The translations under genes were made by a program, and so were the position numbers. This document shows, one piece after another, positions 44,722 through 55,451 of a stretch of 64,000 nt of DNA. Within the stretch, counting starts at the first letter, position 1; the number at the start of each line of letters is the position of its first letter. The stretch comes from Bacillota bacterium (lineage in GTDB: Bacteria; Bacillota; Clostridia; Acetivibrionales; JANLFN01), in the NCBI GenBank assembly GCA_023421675.1, contig JAEZTC010000007.1:1-64000 (forward strand), in the 5' to 3' direction. Under the pieces are notes generated by a model, which was not told where the DNA came from, searched no databases, and saw only the letters and a program-made list of their open reading frames with translations.

Positions 44722-45080
44722 TGGACCTCGTTTTTGTAGGATTTGGAGGCGCTTTAGGAAGCCTTACCAGGTATCAGCTGGGAAAGATAATTTCACAAAA
44801 GTCTAAAAGCACCTTCCCTCTGGCTACTTTTATAATTAATATAACCGGAGCCATACTTTTAGGAATCCTAAGCAGCATGGACGCAGGTAAAAACGCTTAT
44901 TTGTTGCTGGGAGACGGCTTCTTGGGGGCTTATACCACATTTTCCACATTCATGTATGAGGGATTCAATCTCTTTAAAGGAAATAAAAAAGCCAATGCAG
45001 TTGCCTATATACTGGGTTCCCTTATATTGGGCATAATAGGCTATACAATTGGCTTTGAAGTAGTTAAGGTGTTAAGATAA
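44721..45080 (+). CDS. crcB: Fluoride channel CrcB/Fluc, subunit 2
   Basis: 119 aa. Same four-helix plan: GGALGSLTRYQLG, PLATFIINITGAILLG, FLGAYTTFSTFMYE. Gene pairs like this usually give heterodimeric antiparallel channels. Translationally coupled to the first copy and under the same riboswitch. Confidence 0.95.
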   Translation: MDLVFVGFGGALGSLTRYQLGKIISQKSKSTFPLATFIINITGAILLGILSSMDAGKNAYLLLGDGFLGAYTTFSTFMYEGFNLFKGNKKANAVAYILGSLILGIIGYTIGFEVVKVLR

Positions 45081-45131
45081 CGTTATATGTTCGTGCGGAC
45101 TATAGCTACTAATTACACCAAAAGTCACTTA

Positions 45132-45719
45132 TTATCTGTTTTTTAATATTTCATATATTTTTTTAAACTTTTCTGTATTCTGTATATCTCCAATACCTTG
45201 ATAAGCTCTGCTGAACAGACAATAAATATTCGAATCGGTTGGTTCAGCAGATATGGCCAGTTTTAACAATTCTATCGCTTTTTCAAAATCTCCTGTATCT
45301 AATAATTTTTCTATTTGTTTAAGCTGATTTTCTTTAACATCATTTTTAGCAACTTTACTTGGCATGACACAAATCTCATTTAAAACTGAGCGGACTTTTT
45401 CAGCAGTAAATGGCTTCTGAAGATATGCTACTGCACCCATCTGAGTACACTCAACTGCGTTTTTTATAGTTGCATAAGCAGTTATAATAATTACAGGAAT
45501 GGTAATACCCTGTTCCCTAATCCTCTTCAAAACCTCAGTCCCACTAAAATGAGGCATTTTTATATCTAAAAACGCCAAATCAAATTTTTCATGTTTGAAA
45601 AGTTCCAAAGCCTCCAGCCCGTCAGTTGCCGTAAGGACTGTAAACCCTTCCAGTTCCAGACATTTTGTTAAAAGGATTCGGATATTTTTTGTATCATCTA
45701 CCACTAAAATCTTTTTCAT
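45132..45719 (-). CDS. Response regulator with TPR-like C-terminus, no DNA-binding domain
   Basis: 195 aa. REC domain: KILVVDDTKNIRILL (acidic pocket), phospho-Asp in DLAFLDIKMP, IIITAYATI (Thr) and YLQKPF (Lys). Residues about 130-195 are two TPR-like helical repeats (LLDTGDFEKAIELLKLAISA). No HTH is seen, so output must be protein-protein. It is 2 bp after the histidine kinase gene, TAATAATG. Confidence 0.9.
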   Translation of the reverse strand: MKKILVVDDTKNIRILLTKCLELEGFTVLTATDGLEALELFKHEKFDLAFLDIKMPHFSGTEVLKRIREQGITIPVIIITAYATIKNAVECTQMGAVAYLQKPFTAEKVRSVLNEICVMPSKVAKNDVKENQLKQIEKLLDTGDFEKAIELLKLAISAEPTDSNIYCLFSRAYQGIGDIQNTEKFKKIYEILKNR

Positions 45720-45721
45720 TA

Positions 45722-47557
45722 TTAATTCACCTCGCTTAAAGGTAAGGAAAATATAAACCTGCTTCCAACATCAAGCTTGCTTTCGCACCATATTTGTCCT
45801 CCATGCGCTTGAATAATTTCCTTTACAATGGATAGTCCCAGACCGGTTCCTCGTATCTCCTTATCATGCTCTTTGACCTGGACAAATTTTTCAAAGATCC
45901 TGTCAATAAATTCAGGGGGAATACCTGCACCGGTATCCTTAACCGATACAAACATTTTCCCTTCCTTTAATTCTGCCGCTATGCAAATCTCATCACCCGC
46001 ATCCGTATACTTTAAAGCATTATTTATCAAGTTGTTAATGACCCACGTGATTTTCTCAAAATCGACATTAACCTTTGGCAGATTATCGTCTACCTCGTAA
46101 TAAAGGCTGACTTCTTTTTGATGGGCCAGTTCATAAAATTGCTTTACAGATGTATCTATAATACCCTCTATAGAATTCGTACGGATATTAAAGATTGCTT
46201 TATCCGACTCAACCTTGGATAATTCCATTAATTCATTTACCAAATTTGAAAGCTTCATTTCATCTTCCCTGATAGTATTCATTACGCTTTTTTGCTCTTC
46301 ATTCAACCCACCAAGTCTTTCATCCAATATCATACTTGTACCCATAATTATAGAAGTAAGTGGTGTTTTAAATTCATGCGATATTGTTGCAACAAAATCA
46401 GTTTTTACTCTTTCAAGTTTTTTAAGCTGCGTAACATTTTGAAACAGTACTATAAGGCCGGTTATATTCAATTCTGTATCTTTTACGGCTGTAACAATTA
46501 TATTGAAATAATAATCTTCCTCCGACTGAATATAAATAATCTTTTCTTTGTAATCCTCTCTTGCAGCAAGAGCTCCGGATATGTGTTCAAATATTTCACC
46601 ATTTCTGATAGCTTCAAAGAAATGCTTGTTAGCTACTTTTTCCTCTTGAACATCAAAAAATTTCTCACAAGCATCATTTAACAACATAATTCTAAAATTC
46701 GTATCCAATACGATTAACGGATCGGATATGCTTTTAACTATTGCAACAGACTTATTTCTCTCAGACATAAGATTACCCAGTGTACTTTTTTCATATTGCT
46801 GCAACCTCATGGTCATATTGTTAAATTCCCGAGCCAATTCACCAACTTCATCCTTGGTACCGACCGTTATCTGCTGGTTCAGTTCCCCTGCCCTAACCAG
46901 CTTGACAGTCTGCGTCAGAGAATATATCGGTTTTAAAAATCTGTTGGTAAAAAACCTTGACAGCAGAAACCCGCCTCCAACAGCTGTAAAAGACAGTATT
47001 GATACTACATACATGGACTGTCTTGCACTGTTTGTAGTTGCATCCCTTCCGGCAAACATAGCCTTTTCATTAAGTTGTGAAAGTCCCTTCATTTCCTGCT
47101 TTAGCTTGTCAAATTGCGGATAGATTATTGTGTTGTAAAAATCAATGGACTTATTCACCCCATCGTTATTTCGGATTTCCTGCAACTCCGAGAATGACTT
47201 GATATAATTAACATAATAGTTGCCGATTTTATTCACATAATCGCTTTCGCCTTTTTCAGTGATATTACTCCTTTCAATATTAAGCCACTTATTAAATGTA
47301 TCAGAATTTTCTGCAAACAGTTCAATCCCTTTTTTCCTGTCTACATTAAGATAAATCAATACCGCGCTATCCTGCCTTTCAATTGCTTCAAGCATATTGG
47401 AAACAGCATTAATACTTTTATAATTATCTACCATTAACCCATTTGTAGATTTTCCCAGGTGATATATATTTAATATTGATACTAATCCGACAAGTGCTAT
47501 CAATAATACCAGACAAAGATAAATTACCGACACTTTACCTTTTAATGTCCTGATCAT
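45722..47557 (-). CDS. Sensor histidine kinase (4HB-HAMP-PAS-HisKA)
   Basis: 611 aa, ATG after AGAGGATTCTTAT. Two membrane helices (residues about 10-30 and 185-205) flank a 4-helix sensor. HAMP (FLKPIYSLTQTVKL), a PAS domain (IVLDTNFRIMLLNDACEKFF), HisKA (FVATISHEFKTPLTSII), N box (INNLINNALKY) and G boxes (VKDTGAGIPPE, GTGLGLSIVKEII) follow. It is paired with the TPR response regulator and divergent from the kdp genes, so it may sense ionic or envelope conditions. Confidence 0.93.
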   Translation of the reverse strand: MIRTLKGKVSVIYLCLVLLIALVGLVSILNIYHLGKSTNGLMVDNYKSINAVSNMLEAIERQDSAVLIYLNVDRKKGIELFAENSDTFNKWLNIERSNITEKGESDYVNKIGNYYVNYIKSFSELQEIRNNDGVNKSIDFYNTIIYPQFDKLKQEMKGLSQLNEKAMFAGRDATTNSARQSMYVVSILSFTAVGGGFLLSRFFTNRFLKPIYSLTQTVKLVRAGELNQQITVGTKDEVGELAREFNNMTMRLQQYEKSTLGNLMSERNKSVAIVKSISDPLIVLDTNFRIMLLNDACEKFFDVQEEKVANKHFFEAIRNGEIFEHISGALAAREDYKEKIIYIQSEEDYYFNIIVTAVKDTELNITGLIVLFQNVTQLKKLERVKTDFVATISHEFKTPLTSIIMGTSMILDERLGGLNEEQKSVMNTIREDEMKLSNLVNELMELSKVESDKAIFNIRTNSIEGIIDTSVKQFYELAHQKEVSLYYEVDDNLPKVNVDFEKITWVINNLINNALKYTDAGDEICIAAELKEGKMFVSVKDTGAGIPPEFIDRIFEKFVQVKEHDKEIRGTGLGLSIVKEIIQAHGGQIWCESKLDVGSRFIFSLPLSEVN

Positions 47558-47862
47558 ATAAGAATCCTCTTTCTAATCCAATTTGAAAGCCCAATTTAAG
47601 TATAGATTCCGCTGTATGGTAAGTCAACGAACCCTACCGTGATTAAACTGTGAAAACACCTGCTATTTATACGAGAGACACAGATAAATTTCATAAATCA
47701 CTGCTAATAGTCATGGTAATTTTAGATGCAGAATTCCTTGTAATTTTAGATTTTACAACAACAGGGAGTATAATTACCATCATGATAAAAATCAGGTTTT
47801 TAGTAAAAAGAAGTGAATTAACAAATAATATTCATGTAAGTCTTTTTGAGGAGGTTTTGCAA
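47558..47862. other. Intergenic region between the sensor kinase and the kdp genes
   Basis: 305 bp between divergent units. TATAAT at 47770-47775 (GGGAGTATAATTA) could start the kdp message, but the -35 is poor. No ydaO-type c-di-AMP riboswitch consensus is seen. Confidence 0.4.
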
Positions 47863-47955
47863 ATGTTGGATTTGATTTTTACAGCAGCACTCTTGATTTG
47901 TTTTGGATTAGTATTTCTGATTGTTAAATGGTGTGACAAACAAATCAGTAGGTAG
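47863..47955 (+). CDS. Small membrane peptide at the head of the kdp operon (kdpZ-like)
   Basis: 30 aa, ATG after GAGGAGGTTTTGCAA. One hydrophobic helix (LIFTAALLICFGLVFLIVKW) and a charged tail CDKQISR. Clostridium acetobutylicum has small ORFs (kdpZ, kdpY) ahead of kdpA; this would be the first of the two. Too short for homology by eye. Confidence 0.65.
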   Translation: MLDLIFTAALLICFGLVFLIVKWCDKQISR

Positions 47956-48012
47956 TCCATACATTTTTAATAGTCTTTGATATAAGCAACCCGAATGATT
48001 GGAGGGGTAATA

Positions 48013-48090
48013 ATGATTGTCTTGATAGTTATAGCTGTAGTGCTGTTTATATATTTGGGTTATGTGCTCATTAATCCTGAAAAATTCTGA
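48013..48090 (+). CDS. kdpF: KdpF-like small membrane peptide
   Basis: 25 aa, ATG after GGAGGGGTAATA. One transmembrane helix ending GYVLINPEKF. The LxxPExF ending is the hallmark of KdpF, which stabilises the KdpABC complex. It precedes kdpA by 25 bp. Confidence 0.82.
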   Translation: MIVLIVIAVVLFIYLGYVLINPEKF

Positions 48091-48115
48091 CTTCATAAGG
48101 AGGGGAATAAGGCAA

Positions 48116-49795
48116 ATGGAAATTCTACAAATATTGATTACATTGACATTGCTCATACTGTTGGTAATCCCGACAGGAAAATATATTTATAAAGTAGTAT
48201 CCGGGGGTAAGAGCTTTGCAGACCCGGTAATAAACCGGATTGACAACCTGATATTTAAAATCACAGGCATAAAAAAAGATGAAATGAGTTGGAAAAAATA
48301 TGCTGTATCATTACTGCTGACAAATCTTGTAATGGTAATACTGGTATATATAATATTCAGAATACAAGGTTTGCTTGGGCTAAACCCCAACAAAGCAGGC
48401 AATATGAAAGCGGACCTGTCTTTCAATACAGCTATAAGCTTTATAACAAATACCAACCTGCAGGATTACAGTGGAGAATGGGGGTTATCTTATTTAAGCC
48501 AGATGATTGCCATAACGTTTTTAATGTTTACATCGGCAGCATCAGGGTTGGCAGTAGCATTCGCATTTATCAGAGGAATAGCAGGCAAAACAAAAATGGT
48601 AGGAAACTTTTTCGTAGATTTGGTCAGGATAACAACAAGAATATTACTGCCCCTATCCATTGTAATAGCACTTGTTCTTGTTTGGCAGGGAGTACCGCAA
48701 ACTCTTTCGCCCAACGAAACTGTAACAACCTTGCAAGGTACTTCACAGGATATTGCTCTGGGTCCTGTTGCTTCACTTGAATCAATAAAGCATATTGGAA
48801 CAAACGGCGGCGGCTTTATGGGGGCAAACTCGGCACATCCTTTTGAGAATCCTACTCCGTTGACGAATGTAATTGAAATACTTTGTATGATGTTAATTCC
48901 GGCATCATTAGTATATTCATTCGGATTGATGTTGAAGAATAAGAAACAGGCATGGGTCATATTTGCGGCTATGGCTTTCCTATTCGTCATATCTCTTGGT
49001 GTCAGCTATTTTTCAGAATCGGCAGGAAACCCTACGCTGGCTCAGGCAGGCCTCAACCAATCCATGGGTAATATGGAGGGCAAAGAGGTAAGGTTTGGCA
49101 CAGGCCAGTCAGCTTTATTTACAACAGTCACTACTGCTTTTACTACAGGCTCCGTTAACAATGCCCATGATTCGCTTACTCCGTTAGGCGGAATGGCTGC
49201 AATGTGGCAAATGATGCTGAATGTCGTGTTTGGCGGCAAAGGTACCGGCCTTATGAATATGCTTATGTTTGCAATTCTTGCCGTCTTTTTATCAGGGCTG
49301 ATGGTTGGCAGGACGCCGGAGTTTTTAGGGAAGAAAATAGAAGGCAAGGAGATGAAGCTCATCGCCCTTTCCATAATAATACACCCCTTTATAATACTAA
49401 TTCCTACAGCCATAGCACTCATTGTACCCGGCGGGCTTGCGGGAATAACTAATCCCGGCTTCCACGGACTTTCGCAGGTTCTGTACCAATATACAACTTC
49501 CGCAGCCAATAATGGTTCAGGCTTTGCCGGAATGATTGTCAATACTCCATTCTGGAATATAACTACAGGGTTTGTAATGTTCCTGGGACGATATGTTTCC
49601 ATAATCCTGCTGCTGGCTGTAGCCGGATCTCTGGCAAATAAAAGAGAAGTACCGCTTGGACCAGGTACATTTAAAACAGACACTGCAATATTTACGTTTA
49701 TATTGGTCGCTGTAGTGGTTATAGTGGGTGCTTTGACATTTTTCCCCGCCCTCTCGCTGGGACCAATTGCTGAGCAGCTAACAATAGGTCATTAA
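48116..49795 (+). CDS. kdpA: Potassium-transporting ATPase subunit A
   Basis: 559 aa from the ATG at 48116 (AGGAGGGGAATAAGGCAA upstream). Ten membrane helices with the four pore loops, e.g. [33 protein letters not shown] and [13 protein letters not shown]. It forms the high-affinity K+ filter of the KdpFABC pump. Confidence 0.97.
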   Translation: MEILQILITLTLLILLVIPTGKYIYKVVSGGKSFADPVINRIDNLIFKITGIKKDEMSWKKYAVSLLLTNLVMVILVYIIFRIQGLLGLNPNKAGNMKADLSFNTAISFITNTNLQDYSGEWGLSYLSQMIAITFLMFTSAASGLAVAFAFIRGIAGKTKMVGNFFVDLVRITTRILLPLSIVIALVLVWQGVPQTLSPNETVTTLQGTSQDIALGPVASLESIKHIGTNGGGFMGANSAHPFENPTPLTNVIEILCMMLIPASLVYSFGLMLKNKKQAWVIFAAMAFLFVISLGVSYFSESAGNPTLAQAGLNQSMGNMEGKEVRFGTGQSALFTTVTTAFTTGSVNNAHDSLTPLGGMAAMWQMMLNVVFGGKGTGLMNMLMFAILAVFLSGLMVGRTPEFLGKKIEGKEMKLIALSIIIHPFIILIPTAIALIVPGGLAGITNPGFHGLSQVLYQYTTSAANNGSGFAGMIVNTPFWNITTGFVMFLGRYVSIILLLAVAGSLANKREVPLGPGTFKTDTAIFTFILVAVVVIVGALTFFPALSLGPIAEQLTIGH

Positions 49796-49812
49796 AGAAG
49801 GGGGAACACAAA

Positions 49813-51876
49813 ATGAAGAACAATGGAAAATCTGCAAAAAAAAGCTGGATTACAAAAGAAATCCTGACTAGCGCAATTAAAGATTCATTTATAAAGTTAA
49901 ATCCAAAAGAAATGATCAGAAATCCCGTTATGTTTGTTGTGGAAGTAGGCTTTATAATAACGCTTCTTCTGACCTTTTTCCCCAATGCAATAGAGGCTAA
50001 TGGAAATAGGCTCTATAATGCCATCGTAGCTATAATTCTATTCATTACCGTTCTGTTTGCCAACTTTGCCGAAGCTGTAGCCGAAGGCAGAGGTAAAGCA
50101 CAGGCGGAAAGTATGAAAAAGACCAGAAAGGATACAAAAGCCAAACTGCTTGATAAAAATGGGAACACAAAAATTGTAAATTCCAGTGATATAAAAAAAG
50201 GAGATATAGTCCTTGCTGAGATTGGGGATATTATCCCAAATGACGGCGAAGTAATTGAAGGTCTGGCAATGGTTGACGAATCCGCCATAACAGGAGAATC
50301 CGCGCCTGTCATGAAAGAGGCGGGAGGAGATTTCAGTTCTGTTACCGGCGGCACAAAGATAAAAAGCGACTGGCTCAAGATAAGAATTACTGCAACCCCA
50401 GGCGAATCATTCCTTGACAAAATGATTAATCTTGTAGAAGGTGCCTCAAGGCAGAAAACTCCTAATGAAATTGCCTTGACAACAGTTCTTGTAAGCCTGA
50501 CCATTATATTTTTAATAGTAGTTATAGCGCTCTACCCCATGGCAAAGTATTCAGATGTACAGATACCGGTGTCAACATTGATTGCACTCCTTGTCTGTCT
50601 GATTCCGACAACAATAGGCGGGCTTTTATCTGCCATAGGAATAGCCGGAATGGACAGGGTAACCCGGTTCAATGTCATTGCAATGTCGGGAAAAGCCGTA
50701 GAAGCATGTGGTGATGTAGATACCATGATACTTGATAAAACAGGCACTATAACTTACGGGAACAGATTGGCTTCTGAGTTTAAACCGGTTGGAAACCATA
50801 CACTGGAAAATATCACCCGTTTTGCACTAATTTCTTCATTAAAGGATGATACACCTGAAGGCCGTTCCATTGTAGAACTTGCCAACAAACAAGGTTTGAA
50901 TGTTAACAAGGCTGAATATGAAACGGCAGAAAACATAGAGTTTACCAGTCAGACCCGAATGAGCGGTATAAACCTTCCTAATGGGGGACAAGTAAGGAAA
51001 GGTGCTTCTGATGCGGTCATAAAGTTTGTTACCGAACTGGGGGGAGTTATTCCTGACGACCTTCAAAGTAACGTTGAAAAAATATCAAAGCTGGGTGGTA
51101 CTCCTCTTGTAGTATGTGTTGATAAGGAAATCATTGGTGTTATTTACCTCAAGGATACAGTAAAGCCAGGTCTTGTTGAAAGGTTTGCAAGGCTGCGTGA
51201 AATTGGTATAAAAACAATCATGTGCACGGGAGACAACCCGTTAACTGCTGAAACCATAGCAAAAGAGGCAGGTGTTGATGATTTTATTGCCGAATGCAAG
51301 CCGGAGGATAAAATAGATGTAATTAAAAGAGAACAGGCAGAAGGGCGGCTTGTAGCCATGACCGGTGACGGAACAAATGATGCTCCTGCATTGGCCCAGG
51401 CAGATGTCGGTCTTGCCATGAACAGCGGTACAACAGCCGCAAAGGAAGCTGCCAATATGGTAGATTTGGATTCCGATCCTACAAAAATCATTGAAGTGGT
51501 TGAAATTGGTAAGCAGCTTCTTATTACAAGGGGTTCACTGACAACGTTCAGCATTGCAAATGACGTAGCGAAATACTTCGCGATAATTCCGGCATTGTTC
51601 ACAATTGCCATTCCCCAAATTAAGATTTTAAATATCATGGGGCTTGCTACTCCGCAGAGTGCAATACTATCGGCATTGATATTTAATGCAATCATAATAC
51701 CGGCGCTCATACCGATTGCAATGAGAGGCGTAAAATACAAACCAATGAGTTCAGAGGCAATGCTTGCGAAGAACATGCTGATTTATGGTCTTGGAGGCAT
51801 AATTGTTCCTTTTATAGGAATCAAGCTCATCGATATATTAATATACCCCGTAATAAAAACCATGGGGTTAGGTTAA
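49813..51876 (+). CDS. kdpB: Potassium-transporting ATPase subunit B
   Basis: 687 aa, ATG after GAAGGGGGAACACAAA. P-type ATPase: [10 protein letters not shown] (A domain), [13 protein letters not shown] (phosphorylation site Asp), [16 protein letters not shown] (hinge). The Kdp-specific Ser site in the TGES region is as expected. It hydrolyses ATP to drive K+ uptake. Confidence 0.97.
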   Translation: MKNNGKSAKKSWITKEILTSAIKDSFIKLNPKEMIRNPVMFVVEVGFIITLLLTFFPNAIEANGNRLYNAIVAIILFITVLFANFAEAVAEGRGKAQAESMKKTRKDTKAKLLDKNGNTKIVNSSDIKKGDIVLAEIGDIIPNDGEVIEGLAMVDESAITGESAPVMKEAGGDFSSVTGGTKIKSDWLKIRITATPGESFLDKMINLVEGASRQKTPNEIALTTVLVSLTIIFLIVVIALYPMAKYSDVQIPVSTLIALLVCLIPTTIGGLLSAIGIAGMDRVTRFNVIAMSGKAVEACGDVDTMILDKTGTITYGNRLASEFKPVGNHTLENITRFALISSLKDDTPEGRSIVELANKQGLNVNKAEYETAENIEFTSQTRMSGINLPNGGQVRKGASDAVIKFVTELGGVIPDDLQSNVEKISKLGGTPLVVCVDKEIIGVIYLKDTVKPGLVERFARLREIGIKTIMCTGDNPLTAETIAKEAGVDDFIAECKPEDKIDVIKREQAEGRLVAMTGDGTNDAPALAQADVGLAMNSGTTAAKEAANMVDLDSDPTKIIEVVEIGKQLLITRGSLTTFSIANDVAKYFAIIPALFTIAIPQIKILNIMGLATPQSAILSALIFNAIIIPALIPIAMRGVKYKPMSSEAMLAKNMLIYGLGGIIVPFIGIKLIDILIYPVIKTMGLG

Positions 51877-51887
51877 GGAGGCAGCAT

Positions 51888-52511
51888 ATGAAAACACTTA
51901 TTCGTGCAATTGCAGTAAGCATTGCTTTATTATTGATATGTGGTGTGATTTATCCATTAGTAATAACAGGTATCAGTCAGGTTCTTTTTCCCAAGCAGTC
52001 AAACGGCAGTATTGCTTATTACAATGGGAAGCCGGTTGGGTCGGAGCTTTTAGGCCAGGCTTTCACCGATGCAAGGTTTTTCCACGGCAGAATTTCTGCC
52101 GTTAATTACAACACCTACACAGAAAAGGACAAAAAACCTGATAAAGATGGCAAAGTAGCATATTCAGGCGTTGCGTCCGGCGCATCAAACCTGGCTCCTT
52201 CAAATCCTGCCCTGGCTGAACGTGTAAAAAAGGATATAGCTGAATTTATAAAAGCCAATCCGGGAGTTAAAGAGAATGATATTCCAACAGATCTGATGAC
52301 TGGTTCAGGATCAGGACTTGATCCCCATATAAGCCCGGAAAGCGCAAAAATACAAATCCCTGCTATTTCCAAAGCAACAGGAATAAACATAAGCGATTTA
52401 AACAAGCTTGTAGAAAAGTACACTGAAGGAAGAACATTAGGCATATTTGGTGAAGCAAGATTCAATGTGCTGAAGGCAAATATGGAAATAGCCAAAGCAT
52501 TAGGAATATAG
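51888..52511 (+). CDS. kdpC: Potassium-transporting ATPase subunit C
   Basis: 207 aa, ATG after AAGGAGGCAGCAT. One N-terminal membrane helix (LIRAIAVSIALLLICGVIYP), then the soluble domain with GSELLGQAF, RFFHGRISAVNY, GSGLDPHIS and RTLGIFGEARFNV, all typical for KdpC. It raises the nucleotide affinity of KdpB. Confidence 0.97.
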   Translation: MKTLIRAIAVSIALLLICGVIYPLVITGISQVLFPKQSNGSIAYYNGKPVGSELLGQAFTDARFFHGRISAVNYNTYTEKDKKPDKDGKVAYSGVASGASNLAPSNPALAERVKKDIAEFIKANPGVKENDIPTDLMTGSGSGLDPHISPESAKIQIPAISKATGINISDLNKLVEKYTEGRTLGIFGEARFNVLKANMEIAKALGI

Positions 52512-52556
52512 CTATATTAAAACTGTGGAATTAGATTAATAGAAAAGAGTGAGGTT

Positions 52557-52697
52557 ATGAATAATTTTTTATATGAATTTGGACTTCTCTCGATTATAAT
52601 TTTAGTGTTTTATATAATCTGGAAGGTTAATGAATACTTCATTTTTAAAAAAGACAGGAATAAGCGTTACAACCTTGATGAAGGCAATGATGAATAA
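52557..52697 (+). CDS. Small membrane peptide after kdpC (kdpX-position)
   Basis: 46 aa, ATG after AGAGTGAGGTT. One helix (LYEFGLLSIIILVFYIIW) and a charged cytosolic tail (KKDRNKRYNLDEGNDE). It lies 46 bp after kdpC, where C. acetobutylicum has kdpX. Ends at the kdp terminator. Confidence 0.6.
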   Translation: MNNFLYEFGLLSIIILVFYIIWKVNEYFIFKKDRNKRYNLDEGNDE

Positions 52698-52703
52698 CCT
52701 GAT

Positions 52704-52736
52704 AGGAACTATCCAATTATTATACGGGTAGTTCCT
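52704..52736 (+). terminator. Terminator of the kdp operon
   Basis: AGGAACTA(T)CC / GGGTAGTTCCT with an 11-nt loop, followed by TTTACTATATTT. It also lies 3 bp from the end of the convergent kdpD gene. Confidence 0.7.
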
Positions 52737-52739
52737 TTA

Positions 52740-53882
52740 CTATATTTCATTTGGTATAACATGAATCTCTATATTTTTAGCCTGTTTCAGCAATTTTGAA
52801 ACAGTCGAACCCCTTAAGACTGTCTCAAGCTTGGTTCTTGTAGCGTGGCCAATAATTATCTGTGTTATATGCCTTTCCTGTGCGAATTTAGACAACTCGC
52901 CTGATACACTTTTACCTGTCAATGTGATAACTTCAGCTCCCAATTGTTTTGCAAGCTTAAAGTGGGCGTCAAGCATTTCCTTATTCTTAGGAGTGAGTTT
53001 AGGAGCAAATAAATTGGTGCAATCCACGCTGACTACTATCCATTCACACTTGTATCTTTTGGCTATTCTGGCTCCTCTTCTTATCAGTTTTTTCGCTGAA
53101 GTACTTGGACTGATACATACCATAACCCTTTCAACAGTTTGCCATGTATCCCTTATTCCATGCTCCTTCATATATTCAGCCAGATCTTCATCTACCTCTT
53201 CTGCAGTCTGGCGAAGTGCAATCTCCCTTAATGCATTCAAATTGCCTTTTCTGAAAAAATTTTTTAATGCCTGAGGCACCTTCTCAAGGTTGTATACATT
53301 CCCGCGTTTGAGCCTGTTTTGCAGGGCATCGGGAGTAATATCCACAACCACCACTTCATCAGCTTTCTCAACGATATAATCCGGAATTGTTTCTCTTACT
53401 GTAATACCTGTAATCTGCTTGACAACATCGTTCAAGCTTTCCATGTGCTGGATGTTAAGAGTAGTGATTACATTGATCCCGGCATTAAGAATTTCTTCAA
53501 CGTCCTCATATCTTTTTTTATTCTTTGAGCCGGGAACATTTGTATGGGCAAGCTCATCTATAAGTGCTATATATGGCTTTCTCGAAATAATTGCATCTGC
53601 GTCCATTTCTTCCATTATAACACCGTTATATTCTACCTTTTTTCTTAGGAGTATCTCCAGTCCGCCTATTTGATTATCTGTTTCCTCTCTCTGGTGTGAT
53701 TCGACATACCCTACAACAACGTCCTGTCCTCTTTTTAAGCGTCTGTTACCCTCGTTCAGCATTGTATAGGTTTTACCAACACCGGGAGCATACCCGATAA
53801 TTATTTTAAGCCGTCCTCTATTCTGTGTATTTGCAATTTTTAAAGCTTCTTCAGGTGAGATCCTTTTAAATTCATCACTCAT
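52740..53882 (-). CDS. kdpD: KdpD N-terminal domain only (KdpD + universal stress), kinase missing
   Basis: 380 aa. It has the KdpD ATP-binding domain (IIGYAPGVGKTYTMLNEG, IDELAHTNVPGSKNKKRY) and then a USP domain (RVMVCISPSTSAKKLIRRG, QIIIGHATRTKLETVLRGS). Full KdpD (~900 aa) adds membrane helices, GAF and kinase domains, all absent; the stop is genuine and followed by the kdp terminator. Short KdpD forms occur in Clostridia, so this may act as a K+ or c-di-AMP sensor with another kinase. The unlinked kinase upstream of kdpA is one candidate. Confidence 0.9.
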   Translation of the reverse strand: MSDEFKRISPEEALKIANTQNRGRLKIIIGYAPGVGKTYTMLNEGNRRLKRGQDVVVGYVESHQREETDNQIGGLEILLRKKVEYNGVIMEEMDADAIISRKPYIALIDELAHTNVPGSKNKKRYEDVEEILNAGINVITTLNIQHMESLNDVVKQITGITVRETIPDYIVEKADEVVVVDITPDALQNRLKRGNVYNLEKVPQALKNFFRKGNLNALREIALRQTAEEVDEDLAEYMKEHGIRDTWQTVERVMVCISPSTSAKKLIRRGARIAKRYKCEWIVVSVDCTNLFAPKLTPKNKEMLDAHFKLAKQLGAEVITLTGKSVSGELSKFAQERHITQIIIGHATRTKLETVLRGSTVSKLLKQAKNIEIHVIPNEI

Positions 53883-54071
53883 AACAATTCATCCTTTAAC
53901 AACAATAAATACTATTTGTATTATACATTATAATTGTTAAATATACGAAAGGGGAAGTAAAAGCCCTTCCTTGAACCATAGTCTTTTATAACTAACCGAC
54001 AGATAAAGGCAGCTTAATGGGAAAATTAACAAACTCATAGCAATATCATATGCTTAAAAGAATTATCATTT

Positions 54072-55346
54072 TTACCTTAAATAAAAAACAAACAGGTATA
54101 CAGTTGATATCACTATTGTCAGAAGCATCATGGGAAATGCATTTCTTAAAAAGTGTCCGAAGGTTATTTTATGTCCATTCTCTTCTGCAAGCCCGACTGC
54201 AATGACATTGGCACTGGCTCCAATTATAGTACCATTTCCTCCAAGGCATGCACCTAGTGACAATGCCCACCACAAAGGAATTATATTCATGTTTGAAAGG
54301 GCTCCAAGCTTTTGAATAAGCGGAATCATTGTTGTTACAAATGGTATGTTGTCAATAAAAGCGGAAGCAATAGCAGAGAGCCATAAAATTGATATGGCAG
54401 CAAGTACAACGTCTCCCTGAGTTATTTCCAGAGTTTTTTCTGCTAGAAGTTCAATAACACCTGTTGCTTTAATACCGCCTACCAGAATAAAAAGGCCAAT
54501 GAAGAAGAATATTGTCTTCCATTCTACTTCATGGAATATTTTTTCAGGTTTTATACCCGATATTAATAGAAGCAAAACTGCCCCACTCATTGCTATGGTT
54601 GCAGATTCATAATGAAAGACCCCATGAAGAAGAAATCCTGTTACAACCAGTGCAAGTATAACTACACTTTTTATTAAAAGAACCTTATCCTTTAGGAATT
54701 TGCTTTCATCAATAGCCAACAGGGCCTGCTTAACATCATCAGGTGTTTTTAGTTTTTTCTTGTACATTAATGCAAATATAAAAGTAGTCAGGAACAGCAG
54801 CGGAATTACTATTACAGCAGTATTTTTTATAAAATCCATAAAACTGAAACCTACAGCACTGCCTATCAGAATATTCGGCGGGTCACCTATAAGAGTCGCC
54901 GCCCCTCCTGTATTGGACGCAAAAACCTCAGCGATTATAAAGGGCACCGGATTAAGTTTCAAGTCCCTGGCAATACCTAAAGTTACAGGGAGAATAAGAA
55001 GAATCGTTGTTACATTGTCCAGCAGTGCAGATAAAATACCGGTAACTATCGATAAATATATAATGATTTTTATAGGCTCTGCCTTTGCAAACTTTACCAT
55101 CTTTACCGCAAGGTATTCAAATATTCCGCTTCTTTTTGTAACCATAACAATTATCATCATACCAATAAGTAAACCAATGGTATTGAAATCAACTTCTTCA
55201 AAGGCCTCTTTCTGGTTAAGAAAGTTGAAAAAGATCATTAACGCAGCTCCGGACAAAGCTACAACCGCCCTATCGAATTTGTCCCATACAATCATAATAT
55301 ATGTTAGAACAAAAATTACAACAGATACTGTCATTTCAAAATTCAA
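54072..55346 (-). CDS. ArsB/NhaD-type (CitMHS superfamily) ion transporter
   Basis: 424 aa from a TTG at 55346, after CGGGGGTGATAC; an ATG at 55334 is an alternative. Eleven or so membrane helices. It has FASNTGGAATLIGDPPNILI and LGACLGGNGTIIGASANVIA, the twin motifs of ArsB/NhaD permeases. Without arsA or an arsR gene nearby, Na+/H+ antiport is the more likely role. A hairpin leader precedes it. Confidence 0.85.
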   Translation of the reverse strand: MNFEMTVSVVIFVLTYIMIVWDKFDRAVVALSGAALMIFFNFLNQKEAFEEVDFNTIGLLIGMMIIVMVTKRSGIFEYLAVKMVKFAKAEPIKIIIYLSIVTGILSALLDNVTTILLILPVTLGIARDLKLNPVPFIIAEVFASNTGGAATLIGDPPNILIGSAVGFSFMDFIKNTAVIVIPLLFLTTFIFALMYKKKLKTPDDVKQALLAIDESKFLKDKVLLIKSVVILALVVTGFLLHGVFHYESATIAMSGAVLLLLISGIKPEKIFHEVEWKTIFFFIGLFILVGGIKATGVIELLAEKTLEITQGDVVLAAISILWLSAIASAFIDNIPFVTTMIPLIQKLGALSNMNIIPLWWALSLGACLGGNGTIIGASANVIAVGLAEENGHKITFGHFLRNAFPMMLLTIVISTVYLFVFYLR

Positions 55347-55451
55347 AAGTATCACCCCCGTTATTATTTTTTCAGTAACCAGGATACCAATTAAGTCATA
55401 GAAGTCAGTAATCATATTATGAGCAGAACTGATATAAATATTTTAAAGGCA

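Noticed and set aside
47558..47862. c-di-AMP (ydaO) riboswitch ahead of kdp
   Set aside because: The conserved blocks of that class are not present in the 305-bp gap.
54700..55401. 233-codon open frame opposite the antiporter gene
   Set aside because: Antisense to a clear membrane protein, low-complexity Ile/Ser/Thr composition, no start signal.
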